DNA of 64,000 nt from Brachynemurus nebulosus (GCA_035578155.1 JAPWDM010000011.1:20684375-20748374); one strand, 5' to 3'. Numbered from the stretch's first letter, positions 21,601-32,028 are shown. Notes: a model not told the origin generated them from the letters alone. Numbers and translations: made by a program.

Positions 21601-24600
21601 CGCTCAACTGTTGCAACTTACAGGAATGGATAGTTCTTTTAGGAGGTAACATTTCATCAATATAAACTTCTTGTTTATTCTTTACACTTTTCCATATACC
21701 TTAAAATAAAACCCCTACCCCTAAAAACTTTGATTTAAAAAATATTGTGTATACACTAGACAGATCTCCACTTTTTCTTTTTGTGGAAAGAAAGAAGGGT
21801 TCTATATAAGAATTGAAATTTTATTTTTAACCAAAATACTCAAAATTTATCTACTTAATACCAACACGAACGTTTAACCAACAAACAGGAGAAATTTAAG
21901 CAATGAGAATTATTGAATACGGTACTTGACTGTATTTAAAATTTGTGTCAAATGTTAAATAATTCTATGCATTATCATTACATATGTCCAATTTTAATGA
22001 TGAAACATAGCAAAATTTGATAACTGTTTAGAAATTTTATTTTGAAAATCGCCATTTTTCAACAAATTTTTAAATTAGTGAAAACGCGCCATTTCTTGAA
22101 AATGACGTAACATTTTGTAGCTAGATATGTCGATTTTGATAATTTTCATCGGTGAGGTGAAATTGTGTTTTCTTTTGAATATTTCTATTAGCTTATATAC
22201 ATATATTAATAATAATTGACCAGAATTCAAATAAATACTTGCTTTTACTTTGACATTTTATGAATATAATCAAAGTTTTGAGGTTATAAATATTGACATT
22301 GACCCACATTGATTTCCCACCTTTTTGTCATTTAAAATTATAGGGTTATTTTTTTTGATGATTTTTTACAAAATCTGTCGAAAATAAAAAAAATTACTTA
22401 ACTGATATGGAAAAACAATGCTTTTAGAATATTTTTGTAACTTCAGTCAAGTACCCTATTTCGCCTCTTTTGTCACCTAAATATGCATGCTGATATTAAG
22501 TAGATAAATTTTAGAAGTTACAAAATATTAATTATTATTTTAAGACTCATTTTAATATTATTATTCTTTTTTCCAGACTGGATTCAATGCAGAACATTCA
22601 TGGTAAGAAAAATACATAGTTAATTATGATTAAATTAAATGAAATACTCAGTAAATTTACAGTAATTATGCAAACCGTAAATAATTGATTTTATTCTTGC
22701 AGAATTAATAAATAATATTTTATAATATTAAAATTTATATCAGTGGTAAGCGGTCCTAAATTGTATACAACCCAAATGGCTTCTTATTATTTTCATTTTT
22801 CAAATAATTTAAAAAATTTTATTTTTAATCATCAGTAGATAGTGCACATCGCATTCAAATTAATGTCCCAGTGTTTTTTGTTTTTATTTAAACATTGTCT
22901 CGTGCATGAAAAAAGCTCTGATGTAGTCATTTTTATATATGCGCCCATAAATAAATGCAGAGTTGTGAGATTCCAATTCTATTAAAGGTTAAAAAAGGAA
23001 TGGGTTTACTTTGTATTTGTGCGGTGATCTGTTTTTGTGTGAGTGATCAGCCGTGGCGTCGGATACATATGTATGATACTACAACGCGTGTATATGGCTC
23101 CGTGTAGGGGTTCTAACAATGCCAACAACAATCAACACAATTGACTTGTGATTGACCTACACTCATCCACTGCTATGGAGAGAGTGATTACTAAGTAGCG
23201 TAACTTGCACAGAACTGCACACTGCAGATTACACGATAGAGATAGTTGCGTTACCTTTGTACTCTGGGCAGTGAATATATACATATCACAGTATTTTGAG
23301 TCGCCATATTGCAGGACGAGTTAACTCGTCTTAATCATTTAAAGAGTTAAGAAATTTCTGTTATCCGTCTAATTTAATTAACCGTCACAGCTCCGGTTTA
23401 GTCGGTGGCGATTAATCAAAGTTCTACTGTAATAAATAAAAGGCCACACCAGGGGCGTAAACATCCTGGATGCAATTATTGAAAAGAATTTCATTTTGTT
23501 TGGGGGCTCTTCACAATTAAAATTTTTCATCTTTCAAAATGGAATTATTCATAACTCTGCTCTTTGCCATACTCTAACTAATTAATTGGTAAATGAACAT
23601 TCAAATACTTAATTAATTACTCTTACTACTCATTGTTAAGCATAATTATAAAATAATTACCGTCTCATAAAACATTAATTACGCTTCATCCTCCCTCCCA
23701 TTTATCGAATTCATAGTTCATAATAAAAAATTAATATAGAAATTCAATTATATTTGATAAAATTAAAACAGTGTAAAACCAAAGGATATTATAATATTTC
23801 TAGGGCGGACGCAGCTATCGCTTCCCATTTATGGGAATGGGTGATGATCGAGGAAGTGTGCACTCAGCGGTAACTCATCTTTACTTATTATCAATTACTC
23901 TTGCTTACTCTATTTTCTGTTTTATTCCTTAGCTTTATTATTTATATGTAGGTTTACAGCTGGTGTATGGTACTCTACTGTCAATTAAAAATAGTCACAC
24001 AGTAACATTTTGGTAGCAGTACACAGGCCTTATTTTATTTTTGTTAACTCCTTTATTTTATGCTTGGTATTTAACAGTTTTTATTTATTGGTTATGGTTA
24101 TTCGTAGGGCTGATGCTCCCGTTTTGGGACACATGTGGGAGTTTTCTATAGCCGATGAATGTTGTAATCGGTAATTTATCATATTTATTTATTTTTCCTT
24201 TCAATTTTTGTTTCATTTTCCAAATCCATTTGTTCAAATTTAGCAAAAATTAGAATGTTTACAACTTAGAAAATAATAGCTTCTTAGCAAAATTAAATTT
24301 TACGTAAAAGTTAAAAATAGTGTTTGTTTGTCATAATTTTTTTAATTTTTCTGTCAGTTTCCTTCTACGCTTTAAATATTTTTTTTTATTATTTGTGTCG
24401 CATTTCCATCATATAATTTGCAAATTACATTTTTCAAAAGTTTTCATCATCAGTTAAATATGTGAAGTTTTAAGTTTGAAACATGAATGGTAGTGGGCCA
24501 CTCATTAAATTCTTTTAATTCTTTTGATATAATCCAATAATACTTTTTTTTTAATAAACTAATTTTCTTATTTTTATTAAACTAATACACATTAACTCTA

Positions 24601-27440
24601 TGATGCAAACGAATGATTTACATATTTATGCATGCTTACATTATCAACACATTCAACCCAATTTTTGATAAGATTTAATTCTTAAATTGACGCAAAATAC
24701 GTCTATCGTTCCGAAACTGGGATATTATATAGCATTTTAATTAAAAAATGGCAGCATTTGCTATCAGTTAGAATATAATTAAAATATAATATTATTTAAA
24801 TTGTAAAAATATGTTAAGTACTTACTTTTAAATGAATTAAAAATTTAAAAAAAGGAAAAAAAATTTAATGAATTAAAAGCAATTACTTTCAAATAAAAAT
24901 TATCATTATTAAAAAATTATAAAAGTAAAAACTATAATCCAATTTAATAAATTAACAAATATGACTAGGTAGGTATGTAGAAACCACAAACAAACATGAT
25001 TAAATCAATCAAAAGCTAGCTTGTAGAAGTATATTTCATTTTTAAGTAAAAATTAACAAATTAAATATTTTACCATAACAAACAAAAATATTTAGGTAAC
25101 AATAATTTAAAAAACATGAGTAACAAATAATTTTCGATTGGTTTATTAAATTGATTTATAGCTTCTGAATTTTGTTCTTTTTAGCGAATTTTCAGAATAG
25201 AATTCAGCTATTACAGCCACTGTCATGACGCGACTTGAGCCCGGGGCTATGGCAGAAAGTTGTTTTGAGGCTGTATATATATGTATATATATACAGCCGA
25301 CTCTCGTTAATTCAAAACTCGAGGGACTTAAAATATTACGAATTATCGAGTGTTTGAAATATCAAATGGTTCAAATGGTTCAAAATCAATCAAAATGTAC
25401 TTACAAATCTTTCTGTCTCTTTCTCTCTGCAACTTTGAATTGTCGAGTTTTTGACGCCGGTGAGTTCGAATTAATTAAGTTTTTGTTACGTAGCAATGAT
25501 TTTTTCGTTCGAATTACCAAGTGCATAAAAATGTATTGATTTAGTTCGAAATATAAAGAGATTTTGTAGGGAACTCGTGATAACTTTAAATTATAGAGAG
25601 GTTTGAATTAACGACAGTCGACTATTCGTTAGCCAGACACGTCCGATGCCGGAAACATGGTCTTTTGGGCATTTTTCGTGAAAAAAATTAGTTTTTTGCC
25701 AAAATTTTCCCAAGTTCAAAATTTTTTGCAACATTTTTTTACACCATTAGAAAGGGAAGAAAAAAATCACATAAACCATTATTCTATATAAACTGGTTAC
25801 CGAGAAAAACTAATTTTTATATACGGAAATTCGCTATGTTATGCAGGATGCTGCGACAGGGGATATTAATATTAATTTTATCTTATTTATCTTACATTTA
25901 AAAATAATTTAACAGTGTCTTTAATTTTTTTTGTTAATATAATAAAATTGTTTTATGAATTATGACTTACATGACCATTTTGGGTGGTTTTCTTTTTTCC
26001 ACGGTGTAAGGTAACCGCAACCACCATTTACTAATAAAGTGCTGATAATCAGTGGTTAATAAATAATTATGCCAAAAGAATTTATGGAGATAACGGGACA
26101 AGAGTTGAAACGGGAAAATCGGAACGTACGTACATCATAAATAATATTCCAGTTTTGTGGTATTAATTGGGTAGAACGTGCTATTGTACATATGTATATA
26201 TTTTTTTTTAAATAACCGACTGATATCATGTGCTTGTCATTATTTACATTTTTTTAAATAACATTTCATAATAATAAATATTTGTTTTGGATTTATTCAA
26301 TAAGCTATAATCACTCTCATTTAGATACCTTGAAGACGGACATACCGCTGGAACACCTGGACTTTCACCGCCAACACCCCTTCACTTGAAATGGGATATA
26401 ACCGAAGATTGTCAAGCAGCCATTGACACTTCTTTAAAAGAAGCTGAAGATTTGATTAAAGATCTTGATCTTCGGATCATGATGTACACACAATATGGTA
26501 AAGGATTCATGAAGCAATGTCGCGTTAGTCCAGACGCCTACATTCAGATGGCGTTACAATTAGCCTATTATCGTGACGCGGGCAAATTTAGTTTAACTTA
26601 TGAAGCGTCCATGACCCGATTGTTTAGAGAAGGTCGTACTGAAACCGTCCGTCCTTGTACAATTGAATCTGCGGAATGGGTTAAATCAATGGAAAATCCT
26701 AACGTGAGCACTGAAGAGAAAATCAAATTACTCGAAAAAGCTTGCGCTCAACATCAAAAAGCATATCAAGATGCCATGTGCGGAAAGGGAATTGATCGCC
26801 ATCTTTTCTGTTTATATGTTGTGTCAAAATATTTAGAAGTAGATTCACCATTTTTAAAGGAAGTGCTAAGTGAACCATGGCGTTTATCTACATCGCAAAC
26901 ACCACACGGACAAACTACTAAATTAGATTTGAAAAAATATCCAAACTGCATATCAGCAGGAGGTGGTTTTGGACCAGTAGCCGATGATGGCTATGGTGTT
27001 TCTTATATAATTGCTGGAGAAGACATATTATTCTTCCATATCTCAAATAAACTTAGTTCAAAACAAACGGTAAATACATATTTAATTAAAAGAAAATACT
27101 AGTCTAGAAAATGTTATTCCCATCAATGCATTGCAACCCCTTATTTCAAGTTTAAACTTATGGCCAGTATTATAAAAGACAAATAAATTAACGAATTCCT
27201 GTCAATCAACAATAAATATCTATATTTTTATGAAAAAAATCGATATTTTGATATTTTGAAGGTGTTTTGAAAAAAGGCAAATTCAGTTACTCCAATAAAT
27301 TCGAATCTTAGCACCATTAGCGTAACAAATATTGTCAAATTCTTATGTAGGTATATTTAATAGATTTGAGCATTACTTTATGGTATTCCATATTTGATAT
27401 TAGTAAATAAAAACACTTTACTTTGCAAAATACCACTTTT

Positions 27441-27526
<86 letters not shown>

Positions 27527-28696
27527 TATGATATGTTTCGACCAATATGACCATTCTCAAACGTGTAAAGATTACATTCAGATATATGCCTATTTATTCT
27601 AAATCTTATAAATTGTAGCAATGGATGATGGGAAATTAGTGGGGATAGAAGTAGTGGGTGGAGTCAAAAACAAGGAAAACAGGTTTGGTGAGTTAGAAAC
27701 ATGTGACATATAAACAAATAAAGTAGGAAATACAGTCATATACAAAAATTATAAAACAGAAAATAAAATAGAATATTAAAACTTTAAATATTTTCAATAT
27801 TTAAAATGAAATTTCACAAAGTAAATCTCTCAACAGTGAATTATTTAAATAAAATAGAATTGTAAATATCGGTGTAATCATTTAAAAGTAATTCAGAATT
27901 GTGTTTGTAAATTTCTATTGCTAAAAATATATTTAGTCTAGGTCCTTTATTTGCTTCGTGTAAAACTGTAACGTTTCTCTCCGGTGTGTGTCTCCTGTGT
28001 CGACTAAATGTCTGGCAACTGATATTGACTTAACCTTGTTTTTGACTCCGCCCATTACTTCTATCCCCACTAATTTCCCATCATCCATTGCTGCAATTTA
28101 TAAGTTAAGATTTAGAATAAATAGACATGTATATGAATGTAATCTTTACACGTTTGAGAATAGTCATATTGATCGAAACATGTCGTTTTTTTTTTTAATT
28201 TAATTTTTTTTTTATATATATATACAATAAAAGTGGTATTTTGCAGAGTCAAGTGTTTTTATTTACTAATATGTAGTTAATATTATTTATATTTTTTTAT
28301 ACACGCTTTATCTCTTTTATTTCTATATTTCTATATGAATAAAAAAGATATACAACAGTTAATTGTAAATGAAAAAATACGTATTTTAAACAGAATTGCA
28401 GCAAAAATCAAGTTCAAAAAAATGATGCCCACCACTGAGGATTTTACATAAGTTCGCCGCACTCCATAAATTTACTTATCCGCATTTTGTAATACTGGTC
28501 ATTTGTCTTTTTTTCTAAAAGAGATTCCGATTATTTGTTTTTGCTCTCTAGACCAGACTCTTCTTGTAGTACATATAAAAAATAACAATTGATTTCTTTT
28601 CAGGATTGCCACCGGTTTGGCAGAAATATCGAAAAGGCGTTAGCTGATATGAGAAATTTATTTTTAGAACATAAACGTTCACAAGGTGAAAAATAA
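12414..28696 (+). CDS. CPT1: Carnitine O-palmitoyltransferase 1, 5'-truncated by the window (8 exons plus one alternative)
   Basis: CPT1 transfers long-chain acyl groups from CoA to carnitine at the mitochondrial outer membrane, the rate-limiting entry step of fatty-acid oxidation. CDS exons are 12414-12690, 16292-16812, 17860-18064, 18136-18243, 22577-22602, 23804-23869 or 24108-24170, 26325-27069 and 28604-28696. All junctions have GT/AG and the frame stays continuous. They encode about 679 (or 678) residues of an expected ~780, so roughly 100 N-terminal residues, including the first membrane segment, lie on exons I cannot find in the window. The second membrane helix, the SWW...[10 protein letters not shown] block, the [20 protein letters not shown] block, catalytic His in GIDRHLFCL and the STSQTP motif are intact. 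Large introns are filled with transposons. The gene appears functional. Confidence 0.95.
12789..13114 (+). mobile_element. 326-bp TTAA-flanked repeat (piggyBac-like MITE?), full copy 1
   Basis: Bounded by TTAA at 12785-12788 and 13115-13118, with weak inverted ends (CCCTTTTAAA / TTTAAAGCG). It contains the near-palindrome GACGAGTTAGCTCGTC near its right end. An inverted full copy is at 36583-36909, and right-end fragments are at 23270-23346 and 31655-31728. TTAA boundaries in both full copies suggest piggyBac-type mobility. Confidence 0.75.
13283..13826 (+). mobile_element. Tigger/pogo-like deletion derivative, TA target duplication
   Basis: The ends CAGTGGTACCTCGGTATATG (13283) and CATATACCGAGGTTCCACTG (to 13826) are near-perfect inverted repeats flanked by TA. 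The CAGTGG-ACCTC end is typical of pogo/Tigger elements. The interior keeps a possible transposase C-terminus (13326-13472). Confidence 0.85.
13326..13472 (+). pseudogene. Possible transposase C-terminal remnant in the Tigger-like element
   Basis: An open frame ends [20 protein letters not shown]...ET and stop. A Q-(S/T)-S-(I/L)-D-x-F-like stretch followed by a basic tail is common at the C-terminus of Tigger/pogo transposases. No DDE core is present. Recognition is tentative. Confidence 0.4.
13829..14709. other. CPT1 intron DNA, no gene seen
   Basis: AT-rich, with a C-run near 14022-14034. No domain or terminal repeat recognised. Confidence 0.4.
14711..15931. mobile_element. 1.2-kb TIR element in CPT1 intron
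   Basis: GTATGTTCCGAAATATAATC at the left matches its reverse complement at 15909-15931, and similarity extends inward about 50 bp (ACTGGCCAGTATTAATAACG). AATATT occurs just outside both ends, possibly a target duplication. Superfamily not determined. It contains a twice-repeated motif (15112-15190 and 15264-15320) around ACAGACAACGCACAGCC. Confidence 0.75.
15112..15320 (+). repeat. Two diverged direct repeats of ~60-80 bp, 152 bp apart
   Basis: Both begin GACTAACTGACAGACAAC or close to it, followed by CACAGCCTAAACT and a GTTTAGA-GAATGAAATTT-like part. They lie inside the 14711-15931 element. Confidence 0.6.
16292..16812 (+). CDS. CPT1: CPT1 exon: N-terminal part of acyltransferase domain
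   Basis: The exon starts after TTCGTTTTCAG with [17 protein letters not shown] and ends GAACT|GTAAGT (phase 2). It encodes [36 protein letters not shown] and [19 protein letters not shown], hallmark CPT1 blocks. Confidence 0.95.
16849..17818. mobile_element. TIR element rich in AGTCGACTAA motifs (hAT-like?)
   Basis: The left end TAGTGATGTCGAGC and the right end (revcomp TAGTAATGTTGGATG) form imperfect inverted repeats. Subterminal AATTAATCGACTAA and TAGTCGACTAA motifs recur near both ends. A TAGTGATG-type end suggests hAT, but I see no clear 8-bp target duplication. It ends about 40 bp before the CPT1 exon at 17860. Confidence 0.6.
17860..18064 (+). CDS. CPT1: CPT1 exon
   Basis: Starts after TTATTTTCAG, completing a Leu codon, and ends GATCAG|GTTAAT. 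It encodes [20 protein letters not shown] and [16 protein letters not shown], conserved in CPT1. The 71-bp intron to the next exon is short. Confidence 0.94.
18136..18243 (+). CDS. CPT1: CPT1 exon
   Basis: 108 bp, phase 0 at both ends, between CATTTTTAG and CGT|GTAAGT. It encodes [20 protein letters not shown] and ends GSNGR. Confidence 0.94.
18272..19200. mobile_element. piggyBac-type non-autonomous element (929 bp)
   Basis: Exact TTAA duplications (18268-18271 and 19201-19204) flank CCCTAGAATCATACG and its reverse complement. CCCTAGA ends and TTAA targets are diagnostic of piggyBac. Subterminal repeats of ATCGACGTCGTTTTGACGG occur near both ends. No transposase recognised. It starts 28 bp after the CPT1 donor at 18244. 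Confidence 0.9.
19205..20087. other. CPT1 intron DNA, nothing recognised
   Basis: No coding frame above background and no clear terminal repeats. Confidence 0.4.
20088..21115 (+). mobile_element. PIF/Harbinger deletion derivative, ~110-bp inverted ends
   Basis: AGGTGCATTTTCATGCTGTC (left) and its reverse complement (right) start long inverted repeats that share GGTCACGTGATGAAAATTT and the GCGCGCCATCTAGAATAAATG block. TAT flanks both sides. The interior holds a HARBI1-like transposase fragment, giving the family. Confidence 0.85.
20536..20745 (+). pseudogene. HARBI1-like (PIF/Harbinger) transposase N-terminal fragment
   Basis: The frame reads [20 protein letters not shown], then [17 protein letters not shown] and [10 protein letters not shown]. 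This matches the N-terminal region of HARBI1-like nucleases (RRFWVHP...GeF..L...kFynYfRMs...Fd.LL...aI.peerL). It stops at TGA before the DDE nuclease domain, so it is a truncated remnant. Confidence 0.75.
21116..21840. other. CPT1 intron DNA, nothing recognised
   Basis: AT-rich, without coding or clear repeat structure. Confidence 0.4.
21841..22512. mobile_element. TIR element next to the CPT1 microexon
   Basis: AAAATTTATCTACTTAATAC at the left matches its reverse complement at 22493-22512. A second inner pair GGTACTTGACTG / CAGTCAAGTACC supports a symmetrical element of about 670 bp. It ends 64 bp before the microexon. Confidence 0.6.
22577..22602 (+). CDS. CPT1: CPT1 26-nt microexon
   Basis: The exon ACTGGATTCAATGC...TG lies between TTTTTTCCAG and GTAAGA. 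It encodes TGFNAEHS plus two bases of the Trp codon that the alternative exons complete. The residues match the NAEHSW stretch of animal CPT1, and the 4333-bp upstream intron holds two transposons. Confidence 0.9.
22603..23269. other. CPT1 intron DNA, nothing recognised
   Basis: No coding, RNA or repeat structure seen apart from AT-rich sequence. Confidence 0.4.
23270..23346 (+). repeat. Right-end fragment of the 326-bp TTAA family
   Basis: Matches the last ~77 bp of 12789-13114, including GACGAGTTAACTCGTCTTAA, and ends at TTAA 23347-23350. The left part is absent. Confidence 0.75.
23804..23869 (+). CDS. CPT1: CPT1 alternative exon a (mutually exclusive)
   Basis: 66 bp between ATTTCTAG and CGGTAACT, in the same phases as 24108-24170. 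It reads (W)[17 protein letters not shown]... and aligns with the WADAP-GH-WE segment of CPT1. Either exon, but not both, keeps the protein collinear with homologues. Drosophila CPT1 is known to use alternative versions of this segment with different kinetics. Confidence 0.87.
24108..24170 (+). CDS. CPT1: CPT1 alternative exon b (mutually exclusive)
   Basis: 63 bp between GTTATTCGTAG and CGGTAATT. It reads (W)[17 protein letters not shown]..., closer to the usual animal sequence than exon a. It is separated from exon a by a 238-bp intron and shares its start and end phases. Confidence 0.9.
24171..25171. other. CPT1 intron DNA, no gene seen
   Basis: AT-rich; no coding frame or terminal repeat recognised between the alternative exon and the SINE-like body. 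Confidence 0.4.
25172..25302 (+). repeat. SINE-like body with TA-rich tail, 5'-truncated
   Basis: TTTTTAGCGAATTTTC...TTCAGCTATTACAGC...GGGGCTATGGCAGAAA-type sequence is shared with 62397-62505, where a tRNA-like head precedes it. Both copies end in TATATA-rich sequence. Confidence 0.65.
25303..25621. mobile_element. MITE with CGACTCTCGTTAATTC ends
   Basis: CCGACTCTCGTTAATTCAAA at the left and TTTGAATTAACGACAGTCG at the right form imperfect inverted ends, followed inward by CTCGAGGGA / GAGAGG. The form resembles Tc1/mariner-group MITEs. It is placed directly after the TA tail of the SINE-like repeat. Confidence 0.65.
25623..26324. other. CPT1 intron DNA before the main catalytic exon
   Basis: No established feature. 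A 19-codon ATG frame at 26071-26127 ending on a GTACGT donor is reported as a finding. Confidence 0.4.
26325..27069 (+). CDS. CPT1: CPT1 main catalytic exon
   Basis: The exon starts after CATTTAG with A completing an Arg codon, and ends CAAACG|GTAAAT. It encodes about 248 residues including [38 protein letters not shown], catalytic His (codon 26800-26802) in [26 protein letters not shown] and [17 protein letters not shown]. All catalytic and carnitine/CoA-site motifs that I can recognise are intact. Confidence 0.97.
27397..28272. mobile_element. Foldback element in last CPT1 intron (876 bp, ~280-bp arms)
   Basis: The outer ends ATATTAGTAAATAAAAACAC and reverse complement are followed inward by CAAAATACCACTTTTATTGT, a TA tract, CTCAAACGTGTAAAGATTAC and GATGATGGGAAATTAGTGGGG, all mirrored on the right. 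The centre contains the inverted copy (27781-27849) of the 10238-10309 segment. It reaches within ~330 bp of the last exon. Confidence 0.88.
27445..27522. repeat. (TA)n microsatellite, 78 bp
   Basis: Uninterrupted TA dinucleotides in the left arm of the foldback element. The right arm has only a short TA run, so it expanded after the arms formed. Confidence 0.95.
28604..28696 (+). CDS. CPT1: CPT1 last coding exon
   Basis: Starts after TTTCTTTTCAG in phase 0 and encodes [20 protein letters not shown] up to TAA at 28694-28696. An AATAAA at 28692-28697 overlaps the stop and is probably too close to act. AATAAA at 29268-29273 is a better poly(A) signal candidate. Confidence 0.93.
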   Translation, partial: DCHRFGRNIEKALADMRNLFLEHKRSQGEK

Positions 28697-30985
28697 AGCG
28701 TAGACTTAGAAATTGTAAATTTGTGTTTTCTTTTTTAGCTGTTGAAAATTATATTTTCAAATGAAAATATTTTATTCAAAAATTGTATATATTTTTGGTA
28801 TTTTGGTTTCATTTGTTGATCCTTTAATATTTCTATATTTTATTTTTTAAAAATATTGCAAAACATAATAGAACCAGTCGTATTTATCATGTTCAATAAC
28901 TTTTTTTGTCAATATTTTTATCGAATTTTAAATGTCACAATAATATTAAGACAGAAAATTGCTTGCATAATTGACAAATGTAAGCGGTTATTGTAATTTT
29001 TTGTATTTGCCAATATTAATTTTTGGCACTATTACAGATATGAGCATAGGAGGTAACGAGGTAATTTGTTATTTGTTCTTTTTTTTAAATTATTGTTGTA
29101 ACATATTTATGATTTGCAATAATTTTTTATACCTATTATATTGTTATTATGCAATCAACAATGCAATTAAGTCAATTCTCTATAAATTATAGTAAAATAT
29201 ATGTTCATTTTTATATTATTTATATTTATCAAATTCATTTTTAATTCTCTGACGTTGATATGAAACAAATAAAACTAATAACACATAAATATTTCACAAG
29301 AAAATAAAAACGAATTTCCTTTAAATGATAGTGGATCATATGCAAAGGATTAAGTTCAAATAAGTTTTACGCTTATGTCCTTTTATCAGTTTAAAAATTT
29401 GAGTTATGTCGGGGTCACGGTCCTTTGCTATATAAGCTAGCGACTTACGGTTAGTTTCTAACAAAAGGTGAATGTGAGCATTCTACTGGCTTTTTCTTGT
29501 TTTAATTAATTCAAAATTTAAAAAGCAATAAATACTTCAAATATTATTTTTTATTTAATGCCGGCGTACATACATATCAGTAGACACCATTAATACAGAA
29601 AATAAATGAATATAAAAACATTTTTTAGAGAGAAAAAACTATTGACAATATGGTATTTTAGAATAAATAATACTAGTCAAATTATTTATATTAATAATAG
29701 ATTTTTAATATTTACGCCGGGGTTATTTAAACATATAAATTTTCCATTATTTCAAAGTACAATTGTTCCATTTTTTTTTAACAATATTTTTGCTAATACT
29801 ATGCGCTACTTAGATAGTATTTGATGAAATGATTTTAATGACACTTCAATTTACGTTTTAGAACATATCACATTTTAGACTAATTTTTGCAAATTTTACT
29901 AACTCCTTTACTCCTAGCTCTAATAATCCTTGTTCCTTTGTCTGTCGAATATTATATCGCATAAATGTACATAATATTTTGTCGTTTAGAAGATAATTCA
30001 ACTTACGTAAGACGTTGCAACATATTTTACGTTAAAAAAATATATGGGATGACTGTAAATTAATGCAGTTTTAATACAAAAAACAAAACGTAAGTATACT
30101 TACCAAATTATCATAATTTTTGAAATTTTAAATAAAACTAAACAATTAAAGTAATACTTTTTTTTTTTAATCTGATTCAACTCGATATTAGTCCATACCT
30201 ATCACGTGCTTAAAAATTATATTAGTTATTATTTTTTAGTTTCAACAAACTCAACGTCAAGGAATTATTTTTTATATCAGATAGTTACCAAATTAAAAAT
30301 GAATAATAAAATATTAGTATTCTGAGTGACGATTGAAGGCATAAAATTAAAAATTTACTCTAGAAGAAAATAGTAAATCTATTGTAACTTTTAAATAAAT
30401 ATTTACAGTAAATTTTTAGTTATATTCTTATGACACGCATAAAATAAATAAAAATTGATTCTTACAAAAACAAAATTGCACTTGTTTTTAAACAGCTACA
30501 ATTTATGACATTATCAGTTACACATGCGTTAAATATAAATGAATTAAAAAATTTATGTAAGTGAAGTGAAACTTCTTTAATGTTATAGAAATGTGAACAA
30601 AAATTTAAATTATTATTGATGACAGAAATATTTCGTGAGCGCCTCTAGTGGTGTAATTAGAAGTTGCACAAGAGATACAAACATGTTGTTATGATTACTA
30701 CAAGTTGTTAACGCCTTTAATCATAGCATAAGGAAAAAAATTGTGTCTCGAAATGTTTGCCTTTTTGCTGCCAGTGAAAAGTAGAATAAATAAGGTTAAA
30801 AAACAGATAGAAAATCAGTAATGTCAACATTGAAAAAATAATTTACCCTAGCAATTTGTAAAATATAAATCAGTGACCCAAATTATAAACAATGTTGGTA
30901 AAATTGATTACTTACATACATTTAAACATTATTTCGAAAAACTCATTACAGATGGCAGCAATGTTGGCTGTTAATTACACCAACA
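28697..30985. other. Intergenic AT-rich DNA downstream of CPT1
   Basis: Likely CPT1 3' UTR for the first few hundred bases, with AATAAA at 29268-29273. Otherwise short open frames without any recognisable domain. Confidence 0.45.
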
Positions 30986-30987
30986 GC

Positions 30988-31334
30988 TCGTTATAAAAAA
31001 CACTTTGGAATGTGAGACAGAATTATACTTCTTACTTTTTTTAACCAATAAAATACCCGTATACTTATATACCGAGTGGTTAATGTAATTAATATCGTAT
31101 GATAAAAAACGTGAAATGTAACCTTTGCCTTAAATTTAACAATAAAAAACAACTAGATTTTTTTTCAAAATATACCAATTTTTACTAAAAATTTATTAAT
31201 CTATGTACTTATGTTTATTTTCCATTGTATTTTGTCGTAAGTCACAGTGAGCAATCTGTATATTGTTTATTTATTACTTAAAAAGAGTAGGAAGTATAAT
31301 TCTATCTCACATTCCAAAGTGTTCTTAATAGCGA
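30988..31334. mobile_element. Inverted-repeat element, ~55-bp arms
   Basis: CACTTTGGAATGTGAGACAG with flanking sequence (30988-31043) matches the reverse complement of 31278-31334. The 235-bp core is AT-rich and non-coding. Confidence 0.75.
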
Positions 31335-31654
31335 GTTACTGCTGTAGAGTCCCTGTAATAAATAGTCGTGACATGTCATCCATTTTCTTTCCAAAACAGA
31401 GCGGGAAGCTTCAAAATTAATTATCTCGTTTGAGTAAATATTTTTGAATACATAATTACTGTTAATAAGTCATGAATTAATGAACAATTAAAAAAATTTA
31501 ATTGAGTTATTCTTTCTAGGGTAAACTAAATGATTTTTGTTAATATTTAATTTATTTCCAATGTATTTTACGCAAACTGTGGACAGAAAATGCCAGAACC
31601 AATCAGCGTTCAGCACACATGTCATGACTCTGTTTATTATAAGGATTCTACTGT

Positions 31655-31728
31655 TAGTATATTCATATCAAAGTATTTCAAGTCGCCATATTGCTGGACG
31701 AGTTAATTAGTCTTAATTATTTAATGCG
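31655..31728 (+). repeat. Diverged right-end fragment of the 326-bp TTAA family
   Basis: CAAGTCGCCATATTGCTGGACGAGTTAA-like sequence as in 13060-13114, ending at TTAA 31729-31732. The palindrome is partly eroded. Confidence 0.6.
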
Positions 31729-31738
31729 TTAAGTAATT

Positions 31739-32028
31739 TTGTGTTAGCCGGAAAATTTTGTTACAAATGTTTTGTAACGGAACTTACAAACCAGAGGGCT
31801 TTGATTCAAGAAAGTGTGTTAAATATTTTTTCATGACCTCTGGTTTTTTACGGTATAAATTCTTAATTTCTGAAGTACATTCACATTCAAAAATTATGAA
31901 ATAAAAATAAAGTCACTAACATAAGTTACAAACTGTAGTTTCAATATCTAAGGCATATTTAGTTATTTTGGTTTTTATTCAGAGCCCTCTGGGTTTTGCA
32001 ACAAAATTTTCTGGCGAACACAGAATAT
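31739..32028. mobile_element. MITE with GAAAATTTTGTTACAAA ends
   Basis: TGTGTTAGCCGGAAAATTTTG on the left matches TTCTGGCGAACACA reversed on the right, and CCAGAGGGCTTTGA matches TCAGAGCCCTCTGG, giving arms of 50-70 bp. Confidence 0.7.

Noticed and set aside
25225..25539. 104-codon plus-strand frame
   Set aside because: It runs from a SINE-like body into a MITE and has no coding character.
26766..26951. Minus-strand frame within the CPT1 catalytic exon
   Set aside because: Antisense shadow of a clearly coding exon.
27378..27560. Minus-strand frame with poly-(YI)
   Set aside because: Translation of a (TA)n tract.
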